Shown: positions 50,136 to 61,326, counted from the first letter of the stretch. The stretch: DNA of 64,000 nucleotides from Bacteroidetes bacterium ADurb.Bin008 (GCA_002071445.1 MWFE01000060.1:62001-126000); one strand, 5' to 3'. The notes: a model not told the origin generated them from the letters alone. Program-made: numbers and translations.

Positions 50136-51086
50136 TTACGAGAATAGGCTTTCCACAAACTGGAACCTGTCAAAAATTTGAAGATCGGTAACTTTTTCGC
50201 CCAGCCCAATGTATTTCACGGGGATTTTAAACTGATCGGATATCCCAAGAACCACGCCTCCTTTGGCTGTGCCATCAAGTTTGGTTATGGCCAGTGCCGT
50301 AATTTCGGTAGCTTTTGCAAACTGCTTTGCCTGTTCAAAGGCATTCTGTCCGGTGCTGCCATCGAGTATGAGCAAAATCTCGTTGGGAGCCGACGGGATA
50401 ACCTTTTGAATTACACGCTTTATCTTCGACAATTCATTCATCAGGTTAACCTTATTATGCAACCTGCCGGCAGTATCGATTATTACCACTTCGGCTTTTT
50501 CTTTTAATGCCGTATTCACGGTATCGTAGGCAACCGATGCCGGGTCGGCACCCATGCTTTGAGTTACGATGGGTACTCCTACCCTTTCTGCCCAAATGGT
50601 CAGCTGGTCAACGGCGGCGGCACGAAAGGTGTCGGCAGCACCAAGGTAAACCTTTTTCCCCATCTCCTTATACATGTATGCCAGTTTGCCAATGGTGGTA
50701 GTTTTCCCAACCCCATTGACTCCAACAACCATAATAACATAAGGCAAATCCCCTGTGGTTGACAATGGGTCGCCAATGTTAGCCTCCTCATTCTGGGCCA
50801 AAAGGGCCACTATTTCTTCCCTAAGCAAAGCGTTAAGTTCACTAACATTCAGATACTTATCTTTCGATACCCGTTTCTCAATCCGCTCAATGATCCTAAG
50901 GGTTGTCTCAACACCCACATCGGTACTGATAAGCACTTCTTCCAGATTATCGAGGAATTCATCGTCAATGGAGGATTTACCGACAATTGCCCTAGACAAT
51001 TTTTTAAAAAGGCTCTCCTTCGTTTTCTCCAGCCCTTTTTCAAGTAGCTCCTCATCCTTTTTCGAAAACAAACCGAGTATGGACAT
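50136..51086 (-). CDS. ftsY: Signal recognition particle receptor
   Basis: 316 aa with a short A domain and a full NG GTPase: VVGVNGVGKTTTIGKLAYMY (G1), GAADTFRAAAVDQL (G2), VIIDTAGRLHNKVNLM (G3), ITKLDGTAKGGVVLGI (G4/G5). It receives SRP-ribosome complexes at the membrane. It is separated from the ribosomal genes upstream by a terminator and is probably co-transcribed with rimO. Confidence 0.95.
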   Translation of the reverse strand: MSILGLFSKKDEELLEKGLEKTKESLFKKLSRAIVGKSSIDDEFLDNLEEVLISTDVGVETTLRIIERIEKRVSKDKYLNVSELNALLREEIVALLAQNEEANIGDPLSTTGDLPYVIMVVGVNGVGKTTTIGKLAYMYKEMGKKVYLGAADTFRAAAVDQLTIWAERVGVPIVTQSMGADPASVAYDTVNTALKEKAEVVIIDTAGRLHNKVNLMNELSKIKRVIQKVIPSAPNEILLILDGSTGQNAFEQAKQFAKATEITALAITKLDGTAKGGVVLGISDQFKIPVKYIGLGEKVTDLQIFDRFQFVESLFS

Positions 51087-51124
51087 AATCTTCCTTATGT
51101 TGAGTTAAAGTTTTGCAAAATAAT

Positions 51125-51153
51125 AAAAAAAGCTTCCCATTATCAAGGAAGCT
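51125..51153 (-). terminator. Terminator after DUF4295 gene
   Basis: AGCTTCC (51131-51137) with GGAAGCT (51147-51153) and, on the minus strand, a T run at 51130-51125. Confidence 0.8.
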
Positions 51154-51181
51154 CCATGCAAATCTATCTATTGGGTAAATG

Positions 51182-51340
51182 TTAATCTTTCCTTTGAAAA
51201 AATTCCTTCACTACCTGATTGGGAACCATATCCTCCTTAAAGGTATAAGCCCCGGTTTTAGGCGATTTAACCATTTTAATACACTTGGTATTTACTCTTC
51301 CTGCACCTCTTTGCAGCGTTGCTACTACTTTCTTTGCCAT
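51182..51340 (-). CDS. DUF4295 small basic protein
   Basis: 52 aa: starts MAKKVVATLQRGAGRVNTKC and ends PNQVVKEFFQRKD. It is the Bacteroidota DUF4295 family, always small and basic, next to rpmG and rpmB here as in many relatives. A ribosome-associated role is a reasonable guess from context but not proven. It ends 42 bases before the start of a clear terminator stem. Confidence 0.88.
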   Translation of the reverse strand: MAKKVVATLQRGAGRVNTKCIKMVKSPKTGAYTFKEDMVPNQVVKEFFQRKD

Positions 51341-51351
51341 GATGCGATAGT

Positions 51352-51534
51352 TTATTTAATTTCACGATGTAAAGTTACCTTTCGTAAAATTGGATTGTAC
51401 TTTTTCAACTCCATCCTCTCGGGGTTGTTCTTCTTATTCTTAGTGGTAATATACCGTGATGTACCGGGCATTCCGGATTCCTTGTGCTCAGTACACTCCA
51501 ATATCACCTGAACCCTATTCCCTTTTTTTGCCAT
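51352..51534 (-). CDS. rpmG: 50S ribosomal protein L33
   Basis: 60 aa. [20 protein letters not shown], then [20 protein letters not shown] and [16 protein letters not shown], is standard bL33. There is a single Cys, so it is not the four-cysteine zinc form. It lies 11 bases after rpmB. Confidence 0.95.
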   Translation of the reverse strand: MAKKGNRVQVILECTEHKESGMPGTSRYITTKNKKNNPERMELKKYNPILRKVTLHREIK

Positions 51535-51545
51535 TGCAATAAGCT

Positions 51546-51788
51546 TTAGTAAATGTTAATTAATCCTTTTCCCTGTGCCTCTTTGAGGGCTTCTTCAAGG
51601 CCTAACTTATTAATTGTGCGGATGCCTGCAGCAGAAACCTTAAGGGTGACCCAACGATTCTCTTTTTCAAGAAAAAACCTCTTATTGATAAGGTTAGGGT
51701 AAAATCTTCTTTTGGTTTTCCTGTTCGAGTGGGAAACATTGTTACCAACCATCATCCGCTTCCCTGTAATTTGGCAAATCTTCGACAT
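51546..51788 (-). CDS. rpmB: 50S ribosomal protein L28
   Basis: 80 aa from ATG 51788. [33 protein letters not shown] and [20 protein letters not shown] are typical bL28. It is the first gene of the rpmB-rpmG-DUF4295 operon. A longer frame upstream is not supported by family length. Confidence 0.95.
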   Translation of the reverse strand: MSKICQITGKRMMVGNNVSHSNRKTKRRFYPNLINKRFFLEKENRWVTLKVSAAGIRTINKLGLEEALKEAQGKGLINIY

Positions 51789-51944
51789 CGTTCCTTGTGG
51801 TATTATTGTATTGTAAAGGTTTTTAAAAACAGTGCGCAAAATTCGTAATTAATAATTAAAAAACAAAGTTTTTACTCAAATTTTTAAAACTATTTGTAGG
51901 CCAATAATGGCAATCGATACATCGGTTTTTAAGGCTTACGATCT

Positions 51945-54900
51945 TTAATTCTCCATTTTTCCATGGCAGTTCTTGTACTTCTTACCGCTTCCGCAAGGGC
52001 ATGGATCGTTGCGCCCCACTTTTTTCTCAACCCTCACGGGTTCTCTGCTACGCTCCTGAGTGTTTTGGGCTGCCTGCAGGGCATCGGTCCGACTGGTTTC
52101 GTATTTGCTCATATCCAGCTTACGCTGCTGTCCGGCTTGCTGAACCTGGCTGGGATCGCGGAGGGGAATGTGTGCCTTCATAAGGATGGACACTACCTCA
52201 CGATTAATCTTATCGTTCATCCCTTTAAACAGCTCATAAGCCTCAAACTTGTAAATCAACAATGGGTCTTTCTGCTCGTAAACCACGTTCTGAACGCTCT
52301 GTTTCAACTCGTCCATCTCGCGAAGATGCTCTTTCCAATGCTCATCAATGATATAGAGAATCATGGTCTTGCTGAACGAACGGCTTATCTCCTTTGCCCC
52401 TGTTTCATATGCCTTTTTCAGGTTGGTTACTATTTGAAAAACCTTTTGCCCATCGGAAATGGGCACAACAATATTCTCGTACAGAGCCGACTGTTTTTCA
52501 TACACCTCCTTTATTACGGGATATGCCTGTCGTGCCATCGCATCAATTTTACGATCGAAATTTTCGATGGCGGCAGCGTATAGCTTTTCAATAAGAACTT
52601 CGGGCGATTCTTGCAAGTACTCTTTCTCTGTAAATGGGGCCTCAATGGAAAGGTTACGGATTAATTCCAGGTTAAAATCCTGAAATTCCATGTTACCATG
52701 CGCATCGTTAATAATGGCTGCACCCACATCGTACAGCATATTGGCCACATCAACATCAATTCTCTCGCCGAAGAGGGCGTTACGGCGTCGAGTGTAGATC
52801 ACTTCGCGCTGCGAATTCATAACATCATCGTATTCAAGCAGACGCTTACGGATGCCAAAGTTGTTCTCCTCCACCTTTTTCTGAGCCCTCTCAATGGATT
52901 TTGAAATCATGGAGTGTTGTATCACCTCGCCCTCTTTTAACCCCAACCTATCCATGACCTTTGCTATCCTATCGGAACCGAACAACCTCATCAGATCGTC
53001 CTCCAGTGAGACGAAAAATTGCGAAGTTCCGGGATCGCCCTGACGGCCTGCACGCCCGCGCAGCTGACGGTCAACCCTTCGAGATTCGTGCCTTTCGGTA
53101 CCCACAATGGCCAAGCCGCCCGCCTCTTTAACCTCGGGTGTCAGCTTAATATCGGTTCCCCTACCGGCCATGTTGGTTGCTATGGTAACCGTTCTGGCTC
53201 TACCCGCTTCAGCCACAATCTCGGCTTCGCGTTGGTGTAACTTGGCGTTGAGTACGTTGTGCTTAATGCCCTTCATCTTAAGCATACGGCTAAGCAACTC
53301 CGAAATTTCCACAGAGGTAGTACCAACCAGCACCGGTCGTTTGGCATTAACCAAATTCACAATCTCATCGATGACTGCTATGTACTTTTCGCGTTTGGTT
53401 TTATAAACCAGATCCTCCCTATCGCCACGGATCACGGGGCGGTTTGTTGGGATAACCACCACATCGAGTTTGTATATCGACCAGAACTCGCCAGCCTCTG
53501 TTTCGGCTGTACCCGTCATGCCTGCCAACTTGTGGTACATCCTGAAGTAGTTCTGCAGGGTAACCGTGGCAAAGGTTTGGGTGGCAGCTTCCACCTTAAC
53601 CCTCTCTTTGGCCTCAATGGCCTGATGCAAGCCATCGGAATAGCGACGTCCTTCTAAGATTCGGCCGGTCTGCTCGTCCACAATCTTCACCTTGTTGTCC
53701 ATTACCACATATTCAACATCCTTCTCGAACATGCTGTAAGCCTTCAGCAGCTGATGAACAGTATGTACCCTTTCAGATTTTATGGAAAAATCGCGCAGCA
53801 GCTCTTCCTTCTGTTCCATCTTCTTCTGGGGCGTTATATGCTGTTTTTCAATCTCAGCCACTTCAGAGCCAATATCAGGAAGCACGAAGAAATTTGGATC
53901 ATCAGATGAGCTGGTAATCAAGTCAATACCTTTTTCTGTGAGCTCTACCGAATTCTGTTTCTCATCAATTATAAAATACAGGTCGTCAGTAACAAGGTGC
54001 ATATTCTTGTTATTCTCCTGCATGTAAAAGTTTTCCGTTTTGAGTAAAAGCGACTTTATTCCGGTTTCGCTTAAGAACTTAATGAGCGGCTTGTACTTGG
54101 GAAATCCTTTGAATGCCCTGAGCAGCAATTTTCCTCCATCCTCCTCATTGCCATCGCCGATAAGCTTTTTGGAGTCGGCTAAGAGTTGGGTAACAAGGTT
54201 ACGCTGTGCATTGACCAGTTTTTCCACCTTGGGCTTATACTCTTCAAACATCTGGTCGTCGCCCTTGGGTACCGGACCTGAGATGATCAAAGGCGTTCGG
54301 GCATCGTCAATTAGCACGGAGTCAACCTCGTCCACAATGGCGTAGTGATGTTTACGCTGTACCAGGTCGGCAGGAGCGATGGACATATTATCGCGCAGAT
54401 AATCGAATCCAAACTCGTTGTTAGTGCCAAAGGTGATATCGGCCCAGTAGGCATTCCTGCGGGCCTCGCTGTTGGGCTGGTGCTTGTCGATGCAATCGAC
54501 TGAAAGGCCGTGAAATTCGTATAGCGGGCCCATCCATTCGGAGTCGCGGCGTGCCAGGTAATCGTTCACTGTAACCACATGAACCCCCATGCCCGAAAGG
54601 GCATTGAGAAAAACGGGCAAAGTGGCCACAAGGGTTTTTCCTTCGCCGGTCGCCATTTCGGAAATCTTACCCTGATGCAGAACTACCCCGCCTATCAACT
54701 GTACATCGTAATGCACCATGTCCCAAACAATCTCATTCCCTCCGGCTACCCATCGATTTTTATAAACGGCCTTGCCACCCTGGATGGTAACAAAATCCTT
54801 TTTTGCTGCCAGATCTTTATCAAAATCGTTGGCTGTAACCTCAACAAATTCATTCTCTTTAAAACGACGTGCCGTATCCTTAACTATGGCAAATGCCTCA

Positions 54901-55232
54901 GGCAAAACCTCGTTGAGAACTTCTTCCACCTTCTCATCAACTTTCTTTTTCAGCTTTTCAAGATCTTCGTACAGCGATTCCTTTTCATCGTAACCCAGGT
55001 CGGTCGATTCCATCTTACCCTTCATCTCTTCAATGGTGGCTAAATCTCCCGATATATAATCGCGAACACGCTTTTTCAGCTTTTCAGACTCTGCTCTAAG
55101 CTCATCGTGGCTAAGGGTTGTGTAACGGGGGTAAATTTCCTGTATCCTGTTGACGTAAGGCAACAGCTCCTTCATATCGCGCTGGGCCTTATCGCCAAAA
55201 ATCATTGATAGTATTTTGTTTAATGCTCCCAT
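51945..55232 (-). CDS. secA: Preprotein translocase ATPase SecA
   Basis: 1095 aa, long as usual in Bacteroidota. NBD1 has [20 protein letters not shown] and [18 protein letters not shown]. An insertion of about 130 residues precedes the second part of NBD1. NBD2 has [13 protein letters not shown] and [14 protein letters not shown]. The C-terminus carries the zinc motif [18 protein letters not shown] for SecB or ribosome contact. It drives Sec export, including the first step for T9SS cargo. ATG 55232 follows TAAATTTG, so the frame's upstream TTG is not used. Confidence 0.95.
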   Translation of the reverse strand: MGALNKILSMIFGDKAQRDMKELLPYVNRIQEIYPRYTTLSHDELRAESEKLKKRVRDYISGDLATIEEMKGKMESTDLGYDEKESLYEDLEKLKKKVDEKVEEVLNEVLPEAFAIVKDTARRFKENEFVEVTANDFDKDLAAKKDFVTIQGGKAVYKNRWVAGGNEIVWDMVHYDVQLIGGVVLHQGKISEMATGEGKTLVATLPVFLNALSGMGVHVVTVNDYLARRDSEWMGPLYEFHGLSVDCIDKHQPNSEARRNAYWADITFGTNNEFGFDYLRDNMSIAPADLVQRKHHYAIVDEVDSVLIDDARTPLIISGPVPKGDDQMFEEYKPKVEKLVNAQRNLVTQLLADSKKLIGDGNEEDGGKLLLRAFKGFPKYKPLIKFLSETGIKSLLLKTENFYMQENNKNMHLVTDDLYFIIDEKQNSVELTEKGIDLITSSSDDPNFFVLPDIGSEVAEIEKQHITPQKKMEQKEELLRDFSIKSERVHTVHQLLKAYSMFEKDVEYVVMDNKVKIVDEQTGRILEGRRYSDGLHQAIEAKERVKVEAATQTFATVTLQNYFRMYHKLAGMTGTAETEAGEFWSIYKLDVVVIPTNRPVIRGDREDLVYKTKREKYIAVIDEIVNLVNAKRPVLVGTTSVEISELLSRMLKMKGIKHNVLNAKLHQREAEIVAEAGRARTVTIATNMAGRGTDIKLTPEVKEAGGLAIVGTERHESRRVDRQLRGRAGRQGDPGTSQFFVSLEDDLMRLFGSDRIAKVMDRLGLKEGEVIQHSMISKSIERAQKKVEENNFGIRKRLLEYDDVMNSQREVIYTRRRNALFGERIDVDVANMLYDVGAAIINDAHGNMEFQDFNLELIRNLSIEAPFTEKEYLQESPEVLIEKLYAAAIENFDRKIDAMARQAYPVIKEVYEKQSALYENIVVPISDGQKVFQIVTNLKKAYETGAKEISRSFSKTMILYIIDEHWKEHLREMDELKQSVQNVVYEQKDPLLIYKFEAYELFKGMNDKINREVVSILMKAHIPLRDPSQVQQAGQQRKLDMSKYETSRTDALQAAQNTQERSREPVRVEKKVGRNDPCPCGSGKKYKNCHGKMEN

Positions 55233-55263
55233 TGGATTTGTTCGTTTTGAAAATGGCAATTTG

Positions 55264-55271
55264 CAAATTTA
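55264..55271 (-). promoter_or_regulatory. -7 box for secA
   Basis: TAAATTTG on the minus strand, 31 bases before ATG 55232. Confidence 0.5.
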
Positions 55272-55480
55272 GCAGAAATTTGTGAAAAGGAGTTAAGTGC
55301 AACTTTATTAAAAACTGACGGTCTTGTCTTTGAGCAAAGCAGGTATAGGTGAATGTTTATGGCATGTTCAGTTTATGCAACCCTACTTAAACAGTTCAAC
55401 CAATGGTTAATAAGGATTTGCAAGGAAGTAACATTTACATGTTCCACTCCAATTTGAAACTATTGCTGATATTACAATAT

Positions 55481-55511
55481 AAAAAAGGAGCTATCCCTGA
55501 TGGAAAGCTCC
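55481..55511 (-). terminator. Terminator after ferritin gene
   Basis: GGAGCT (55487-55492) pairs with AGCTCC (55506-55511); on the minus strand a six-T run follows. The 55272-55480 spacer before it shows no gene. Confidence 0.75.
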
Positions 55512-55539
55512 CGAACAATATTAGTATATAGGCTATTTC

Positions 55540-56052
55540 TTACTCCTCTTTCGTTTCGTCAACAAACACGCGAGTTTTTAACTCCTTGTCCAGCATAAAC
55601 AATCCATGCCCTTTACCTTCAAAGAGTTTCAGGCTGTCAATGATCTCCTGAGCATTGGCCTCTTCTTCAACCTGTTCATCGATAAACCACTGCAACATGC
55701 TCTTGGTGGCATGATCCTTCTCCTCAATGGCTATATCCATTATGTTGTTAATCAAAGAGGTGACATGTTGCTCATGTTTTAACGTTTCCTCCATTACATG
55801 CATCGGGCCATTCCATTTTTCGGGAACTGCTGCAATGGGTTTAAGTATGGGTTGAACGCCTCTCTCCACCAAATAATCAAAAAATTTCATGGCATGGCTC
55901 AATTCTTCCTGCCACTGTACTCTCATCCAGTTGGCAAAACCATTCAAGCCTTCGGCAGCAAAATATGAAGACATGGAAAGGTACAGGTAAGCCGACCAAA
56001 TTTCGGCATTGATTTGATCGTTGATCGCTTTTTGAACTTTTTTATTCAGCAT
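55540..56052 (-). CDS. ftnA: Bacterial non-heme ferritin
   Basis: 170 aa four-helix ferritin. Ferroxidase ligands fit the family: INAEIWSAYLYLSMSSYFAA (Glu17-type), WQEELSHAMKFFDYLVERGV (ExxH) and WFIDEQVEEEANAQEIIDSL (Glu plus QxxE). No heme Met is obvious. It stores iron in the cytoplasm as a 24-mer. ATG 56052 is used; the frame starts three codons earlier at a TTG. Confidence 0.92.
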   Translation of the reverse strand: MLNKKVQKAINDQINAEIWSAYLYLSMSSYFAAEGLNGFANWMRVQWQEELSHAMKFFDYLVERGVQPILKPIAAVPEKWNGPMHVMEETLKHEQHVTSLINNIMDIAIEEKDHATKSMLQWFIDEQVEEEANAQEIIDSLKLFEGKGHGLFMLDKELKTRVFVDETKEE

Positions 56053-56162
56053 AGTTTTCAAATCATTAATGGTTAGTAATTAGGGTTTATAGTTAGATTC
56101 GTTTTCAAAACTTCGACTTTACAACAAAAAAAATGTTCGTATGTTTCAATAGCAACACGTTT

Positions 56163-57905
56163 TTACTCAAAATCAAGATTTAGCTGTTGTCTTAACTTGG
56201 AAAGAGCAGGATTTTTTTGGCTTAAAAATCGATACTTATCCTCAATGGTATATAGTTTATTCTGCTGAACTTCACCCTCCTGTATTTTTTCAGTAAATGT
56301 GATGAGTTTATTCTCCAGCTTAATTTTCAGGTAGTGCATGAGATCGCTTTTAATCTCTAAAAACATGTCCAACTGCAGCTGTGTTTCGAACGTAATGGTC
56401 AAAGAAAAATTCTCTCCCAAATCGGGTTTATAGAGTTCAAGCAAACTGGCATAAGCGGGCTTTTCGGATAGGTTTTTATCAATATATTCCTGCCAGTATG
56501 TTTCAAGATCCACAAGGGTAAAATCGGCGGCTTCAACTGTATCGCCACAAGTTTCGTCGCCCATTCCGGCTACATTACAAGCATCATCGCTATCACCCGT
56601 TTCGCTGTCCTGCCCTTCCTTTCCCAGAATGGCACTTTTTATGGAAATTGTTTTGGGCTGCGGTTTTCGTTGTGTAGCTACCTGCTGTGTCTCCTCAGCC
56701 TGTTTGACGGGTTTCTCCGTTTGATAACCGGTATCGCTATGAGCTTCGGCAACTATAATCAGATCATTTCCTTCCGATTCCGTTAACTCATGGGTATCAA
56801 CTTTTTTTTTTAGCTGATTAATTCCACACAGGCTGATGAGCATCAGTTCAACGTGCAACCTCTGGTTGCTACTGTGCTTAAACGAAATATCGGTTTGGTT
56901 GATAATTCCCAATACTTCGATTAGAAACTCAGGAGTGCATTTCTGCGCTACTTTAACGTAATTCTCGGCAATGGCTGCGCCCACCTCTAACATTGGTGCG
57001 GTTTGAGGATCCTTGCAGATAAGCAGGTTGCGGAAATGAGTACTTAACCCATTGATAAACTGCTGCATATCGAATCCTTTCGAAAGCAATTCGTCGAATA
57101 CATTCAGAGCTGCTGGATATTCGCCTGCCAAGAAATTTTCTGTTAACGAAAAGTAGTATTGATAGTCAAGCACATTAAGGTTCTCAATAACCTTTTGATA
57201 GGTAATGTTATTCTCGCTGAAATTGACTACCTGATCGAATATGGAAAGCGCATCACGCATGGCCCCTTCGGCTTTTTGAGCTATGATATTCAAGGCCTCA
57301 ATCTCATAATTAACACCTTCCTTGGCAGCAATATCCTGCAAAAATTTTACAATATCCTCTACCCTAATCCTGTTGAAATCAAATATTTGGCAACGCGAAA
57401 GGATGGTGGGTATTATCTTGTGCTTCTCTGTGGTGGCTAATATAAAAATGGCGTGTGCCGGAGGTTCTTCCAACGTTTTCAGGAATGCGTTGAAGGCAGC
57501 TTGCGACAACATGTGAACCTCGTCGATAATATAAACGCTGTACTTGCCAATTTGAGGTGGAACCCTTACCTGTTCTATTAAATTCCGAATGCCTTCAACG
57601 GAACTGTTGGATGCGGCATCGAGTTCGTGAATGTTGAACGAGCGCTGGCTAATAAACGCTTTACAACTCTCGCACTCGTTGCAAGCCTCGAAATCGGGGG
57701 TAATATTAAGACAGTTAATGGTTTTGGCAAATATTCTGGCACACGTTGTTTTACCCACACCCCTCGGACCGCAAAACAGGTATGCCTGAGCCAGCTGGTT
57801 TCGCTGAATGGCATTTTTCAGTGTTGTGGTAAGCGACTGCTGGCCTACTACGCTACTAAACGAAATAGGCCTGTATTTCCGTGCCGATACAACAAAATTT
57901 TCCAT
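56163..57905 (-). CDS. dnaX: DNA polymerase III subunit gamma/tau
   Basis: 580 aa. AAA+ clamp-loader: FCGPRGVGKTTCARIFAKTI (Walker A), a four-Cys zinc knuckle (CLNITPDFEACNECESCK), VYIIDEVHMLSQAAFNAFLK (Walker B), and ATTEKHKIIPTILSRCQIFD (SRC sensor). Domain III and a variable linker follow, then a tau-type tail. The tail is expected to reach the polymerase and DnaB. No obvious slippery A-run for gamma frameshifting was noticed around codon 430. Confidence 0.93.
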   Translation of the reverse strand: MENFVVSARKYRPISFSSVVGQQSLTTTLKNAIQRNQLAQAYLFCGPRGVGKTTCARIFAKTINCLNITPDFEACNECESCKAFISQRSFNIHELDAASNSSVEGIRNLIEQVRVPPQIGKYSVYIIDEVHMLSQAAFNAFLKTLEEPPAHAIFILATTEKHKIIPTILSRCQIFDFNRIRVEDIVKFLQDIAAKEGVNYEIEALNIIAQKAEGAMRDALSIFDQVVNFSENNITYQKVIENLNVLDYQYYFSLTENFLAGEYPAALNVFDELLSKGFDMQQFINGLSTHFRNLLICKDPQTAPMLEVGAAIAENYVKVAQKCTPEFLIEVLGIINQTDISFKHSSNQRLHVELMLISLCGINQLKKKVDTHELTESEGNDLIIVAEAHSDTGYQTEKPVKQAEETQQVATQRKPQPKTISIKSAILGKEGQDSETGDSDDACNVAGMGDETCGDTVEAADFTLVDLETYWQEYIDKNLSEKPAYASLLELYKPDLGENFSLTITFETQLQLDMFLEIKSDLMHYLKIKLENKLITFTEKIQEGEVQQNKLYTIEDKYRFLSQKNPALSKLRQQLNLDFE

Positions 57906-57950
57906 TGTGAAGTATTGAATAGAACTTACAAATTATGTTAGAAACGCATA

Positions 57951-57958
57951 CAAAGTTA
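57951..57958 (-). promoter_or_regulatory. -7 box for dnaX
   Basis: TAACTTTG on the minus strand, 45 bases before ATG 57905. Confidence 0.4.
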
Positions 57959-58132
57959 GTAAAAATATGGGGGAAGAAAAGGTTAATTTATTAACAACCC
58001 TAACGGTAAATCTACCCTATGGTAGAGAACCCCCATTGAACTATAGTGCCATGCCATTAGCATTTAAACCCTGAATATTAGGATTGATAAGGCGTAAATC
58101 GATGTGCTTTTTATTATACCTCTTTTGATACC

Positions 58133-58939
58133 TTAATAAACACTCCTTACCAACAGGTTTAGCGATCCAAAACAACCATAACCACCATCAACATTGGTAA
58201 AGGGTGGTCTATAGGTGTTGGGCTTAAAGAAAACATTGGGCGATGTAACGTATGCCGATAGTTTTGAGTCATATGCGTAAATGGCAAGCACTGCATCGCT
58301 GCTAAGGTTGCCGTTAAATTTGAGTGTAATAGAAGTATTCCCGCTTTGCGCTTTCATTATCCTTGTAAAGACAGGCATGAATCCTGAAAACAGGTAAATA
58401 TCGTAGAGGGCAGCGGTTGAATCGGCCACGATGGAAAAGTGCAAAGCATTGCCCGATACTGAAATAAAATCATCTTCAATTACAGGAACTTGGGGAACCG
58501 TGGTTGTTGCCGTAAGTTCTGGGAAACCGTCTCTATAACACCGCAAGGAATATGTGTTGCCTGCCTGAGGGCTAAAATCTATGGGGCGGTAAATGGTAGG
58601 GAATTGCTGCGTGCTATCGTAAGCAAATGTAAACGATTGGATTGGTTGTCCGTCCTCCATTAATGATACTTCAATATCAGCATCTTTCAGCGAGGTTGTA
58701 TCTATCTCAGAGGTAACCGCTTGCATCAGTTGATTAAGGAGAACGAATGACATGGGTATCCCGTTAGCTGAATCGGGGCGGATAACACCCAGAATGTTCA
58801 GCGCGGGTTCAAACTCTACCTCTTCGATAAACTTGGGCTGAGGCCCAAGTAAAAAATCGAACCAAAATTCGCTGTTGCACGATGAGAATAGTGCTATGGC
58901 AGCGATAAACAGGCTTTTGAAAAGATGCTTTTTATTCAT
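58133..58939 (-). CDS. DUF4249 lipoprotein
   Basis: 268 aa from ATG 58939. A lipobox-like signal (LFIAAIALFSSCNSEFWF) suggests a lipoprotein. The opening FEPALNILGVIRPDSANG and the middle AGNTYSLRCYRDGFPELTAT TTVP pattern match DUF4249, which in Bacteroidota is encoded next to carboxypeptidase-regulatory-type TonB receptors. It is 28 bases after the receptor stop, in the same operon. It is probably an outer-membrane surface partner of the receptor; the ligand is unknown. Confidence 0.82.
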   Translation of the reverse strand: MNKKHLFKSLFIAAIALFSSCNSEFWFDFLLGPQPKFIEEVEFEPALNILGVIRPDSANGIPMSFVLLNQLMQAVTSEIDTTSLKDADIEVSLMEDGQPIQSFTFAYDSTQQFPTIYRPIDFSPQAGNTYSLRCYRDGFPELTATTTVPQVPVIEDDFISVSGNALHFSIVADSTAALYDIYLFSGFMPVFTRIMKAQSGNTSITLKFNGNLSSDAVLAIYAYDSKLSAYVTSPNVFFKPNTYRPPFTNVDGGYGCFGSLNLLVRSVY

Positions 58940-58967
58940 GACGTTGTTTTTTCGTGTATCCAACGGT

Positions 58968-61325
58968 TTAAAACTTAATTACGTATCCCGCCGACACGGT
59001 GGGCATATAGTTTATTCCAACCGGAATATACTTCTTGGTACCAACAGGAAAGTACCATATCACATTCCTCCGTAAAAACAGTATATTTCCTATTGAAACG
59101 GTGTAGTACGATTCTTCTGCTTTTAGGAACTCCTGCAGTTCGACGGCAAAACCACTCCGTATGCGTTTCAGTATTCCCATATCAATATCGATAGTCCATG
59201 GTAGCCTTGCGTTGTTCTTCACATCTGAAACCCCGAAGGGGTAAAAAGCTGTGCTACCCGTTACTGGGTTGTAGTAGTTGTAAACTTGCATAGCAGGCTC
59301 AACGGTTTTGGGTAATCCGGTTAGTGCCACCAGGCTGAAGTTGTAAGTCAACCGCGGGGCAATCCGGTAGCTAACCATGGTTTTGATTGTATGGGTTCGG
59401 TCGAAGTCGAAAAGGAAAGGCTTACCATCCATAATATGGCTGTAGCTTCGGGTACTTCTCCCCCATCCGTAGCTTGCCCAACCGGACAACTTGTGAAAAT
59501 CGCCCCGAAACATTACCTCAATTCCATATGAAAGACCGCTGCCACGTTCCAACTTATCGGAGAACGAGAAGGCCTCCTGCTCACTTTGGTTCAGGTTAAA
59601 CATGTAAGTAATAGGCATTTCCATGTAGTAGGCCTCCACCGATAGGCTTGATACTTTTGAAATTGGCTTGTCGAACCCCACTATGTAGTGTACCGACTTT
59701 GAAGGTGCAGTATTGCTAAGTGGATAGTAGTAATCGAGAAATTGGCTAACCTCGAACTCCTGAGTATTCATGCTGATAATGCTCTGATAGTAAACTCCCC
59801 ATGCCGCCTTAAACTTCCAATCGTAGGGCCATGATAGCACCATATTCACCCGAGGCTCCACCTGCCAATCGCCGTTTAACGAATAGTTGGACAGGCGTAC
59901 TCCGGGGCGTATCACAAAGCGGTTTATCTTCACCTTATCCTCAACGAATGCTGCAAGCATTGAAGGCTCTCGCACGCTTTTCCCTTTATCAATCCAATTC
60001 AAAGCAGCTCTGTTAGCGAAGTAGTAGCTATTGAATTCGACTCCCAATTTAAACGTGTTAATGGAATCCGTTTTAACGCTCAAAGATGTTTTTGCACTTA
60101 AATCGCTGATGCGGCTGGTAAATTGGGAACTGTAGCGAAGTGCCACCGTAGCATCCGTCGAATCGGGTTTATACGTAAAATCGAACGTTGACAGGTTATC
60201 TGCCGAGTGGAACGATCCGTAAAGCTGAGTGTGTAGATAGACATTGGGGCTAATTACCGATTTAAGGTAAGCTGTAGCCACCCTATTGGACCACTTATTA
60301 CCCATATCGAATTGTAAATCCTCATAAATATCAATATTGAACGAGTTGTCGATATAGTTAAACATTCTCTCGGGGGCCACTTTCATATTGTCATACGCAT
60401 TGAACACCTTAAGGGTCAATCGGTTTCTTTCGTTAATCCGATTTGTGTAGGATACGTTGAAATCGTAGAAATAGCTCCTGTTGCCAAAAAGGAAATAGCC
60501 GGGGATATCGTAAAAATATCTTCCGGCAACCATCATGCTGCTTTTCTCTCCCACAGGGAACTCGAAGAATAGCTTGGTATGGGTAGTGGTTGGCTCCACC
60601 TCACCGCTAAACTTATTCAGATTGCCATCCTTGGTAGTAATGTAGAGGATCGAGGCATTTCTTCCGCCAAATTCAGCCCCAAATCCGCCTACCATAACAT
60701 CAATATTTTTTATGGACTGGATATTGAAAAGTCCACCGCTCTGCTCGTAGTGGTATGGATTGTACACGGCAACGCCATCTAACATCACCAGATTACCCGA
60801 GGGATCGCTACCCCTTGCAGTGTAAAGGGGAGAGAAAGGTTCGGTGCCCTGAAGCCCGGGTAGAAATTTTATGGCTTTGAATATATCGCCTCTTGCTGAA
60901 GGAATGTTTATAATGGTTTGCGCTGTTATGCGTTGTTGCGATGTTTCTACCTCCCTATCGCCTACCATATCATGTCTCTTACCAACTACAATAACATCCT
61001 GAAATTCAAATGCTTCTGGAAAAAGTTTTAGAGTTTCGAGTAGAATGCTTTTCGAGGTAATCACTACCTTTTTCTCCTGCTTTCCGTAACCAAGGTATGA
61101 AAACTCCAATACCGTTTCGCCTTTTCTCAATCCTGTAAGCCGAAAAAAACCATTGCCATCGGTGCTCACACCCTGATGCGTACCCTTTTTAACCACCGAC
61201 ACTCCGATAAGCGTCTCGCCTGTTTCTCCATCAACCACATAGCCAGACACAGTGTAGGTTTGAGCGAAAGAACTACAAACCAACAGGATAAAAAATTGTA
61301 TGAGTAAAGCTATCCTTTTCATCAT
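58968..61325 (-). CDS. TonB-dependent receptor with carboxypeptidase-like regulatory domain
   Basis: 785 aa. A signal peptide (ending SSFAQ) is followed by a CarboxypepD_reg-like beta sandwich (SGYVVDGETGETLIGVSVVK, residues 27-105), a plug (DIFKAIKFLPGLQGTEPFSP, LVMLDGVAVYNPYHYEQSGG) and an outer-membrane barrel ending in an aromatic strand (VGINYMPTVSAGYVIKF). It takes up an unknown ligand using TonB energy. There is no SusD partner; instead a DUF4249 gene follows and a 353-aa periplasmic or surface protein precedes it by one base. Confidence 0.9.
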   Translation of the reverse strand: MMKRIALLIQFFILLVCSSFAQTYTVSGYVVDGETGETLIGVSVVKKGTHQGVSTDGNGFFRLTGLRKGETVLEFSYLGYGKQEKKVVITSKSILLETLKLFPEAFEFQDVIVVGKRHDMVGDREVETSQQRITAQTIINIPSARGDIFKAIKFLPGLQGTEPFSPLYTARGSDPSGNLVMLDGVAVYNPYHYEQSGGLFNIQSIKNIDVMVGGFGAEFGGRNASILYITTKDGNLNKFSGEVEPTTTHTKLFFEFPVGEKSSMMVAGRYFYDIPGYFLFGNRSYFYDFNVSYTNRINERNRLTLKVFNAYDNMKVAPERMFNYIDNSFNIDIYEDLQFDMGNKWSNRVATAYLKSVISPNVYLHTQLYGSFHSADNLSTFDFTYKPDSTDATVALRYSSQFTSRISDLSAKTSLSVKTDSINTFKLGVEFNSYYFANRAALNWIDKGKSVREPSMLAAFVEDKVKINRFVIRPGVRLSNYSLNGDWQVEPRVNMVLSWPYDWKFKAAWGVYYQSIISMNTQEFEVSQFLDYYYPLSNTAPSKSVHYIVGFDKPISKVSSLSVEAYYMEMPITYMFNLNQSEQEAFSFSDKLERGSGLSYGIEVMFRGDFHKLSGWASYGWGRSTRSYSHIMDGKPFLFDFDRTHTIKTMVSYRIAPRLTYNFSLVALTGLPKTVEPAMQVYNYYNPVTGSTAFYPFGVSDVKNNARLPWTIDIDMGILKRIRSGFAVELQEFLKAEESYYTVSIGNILFLRRNVIWYFPVGTKKYIPVGINYMPTVSAGYVIKF

Positions 61326-61326
61326 C

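Noticed and set aside
51963..52583. Long + strand frames opposite secA
   Set aside because: The minus strand encodes a complete SecA with all motifs; opposite frames are shadows.
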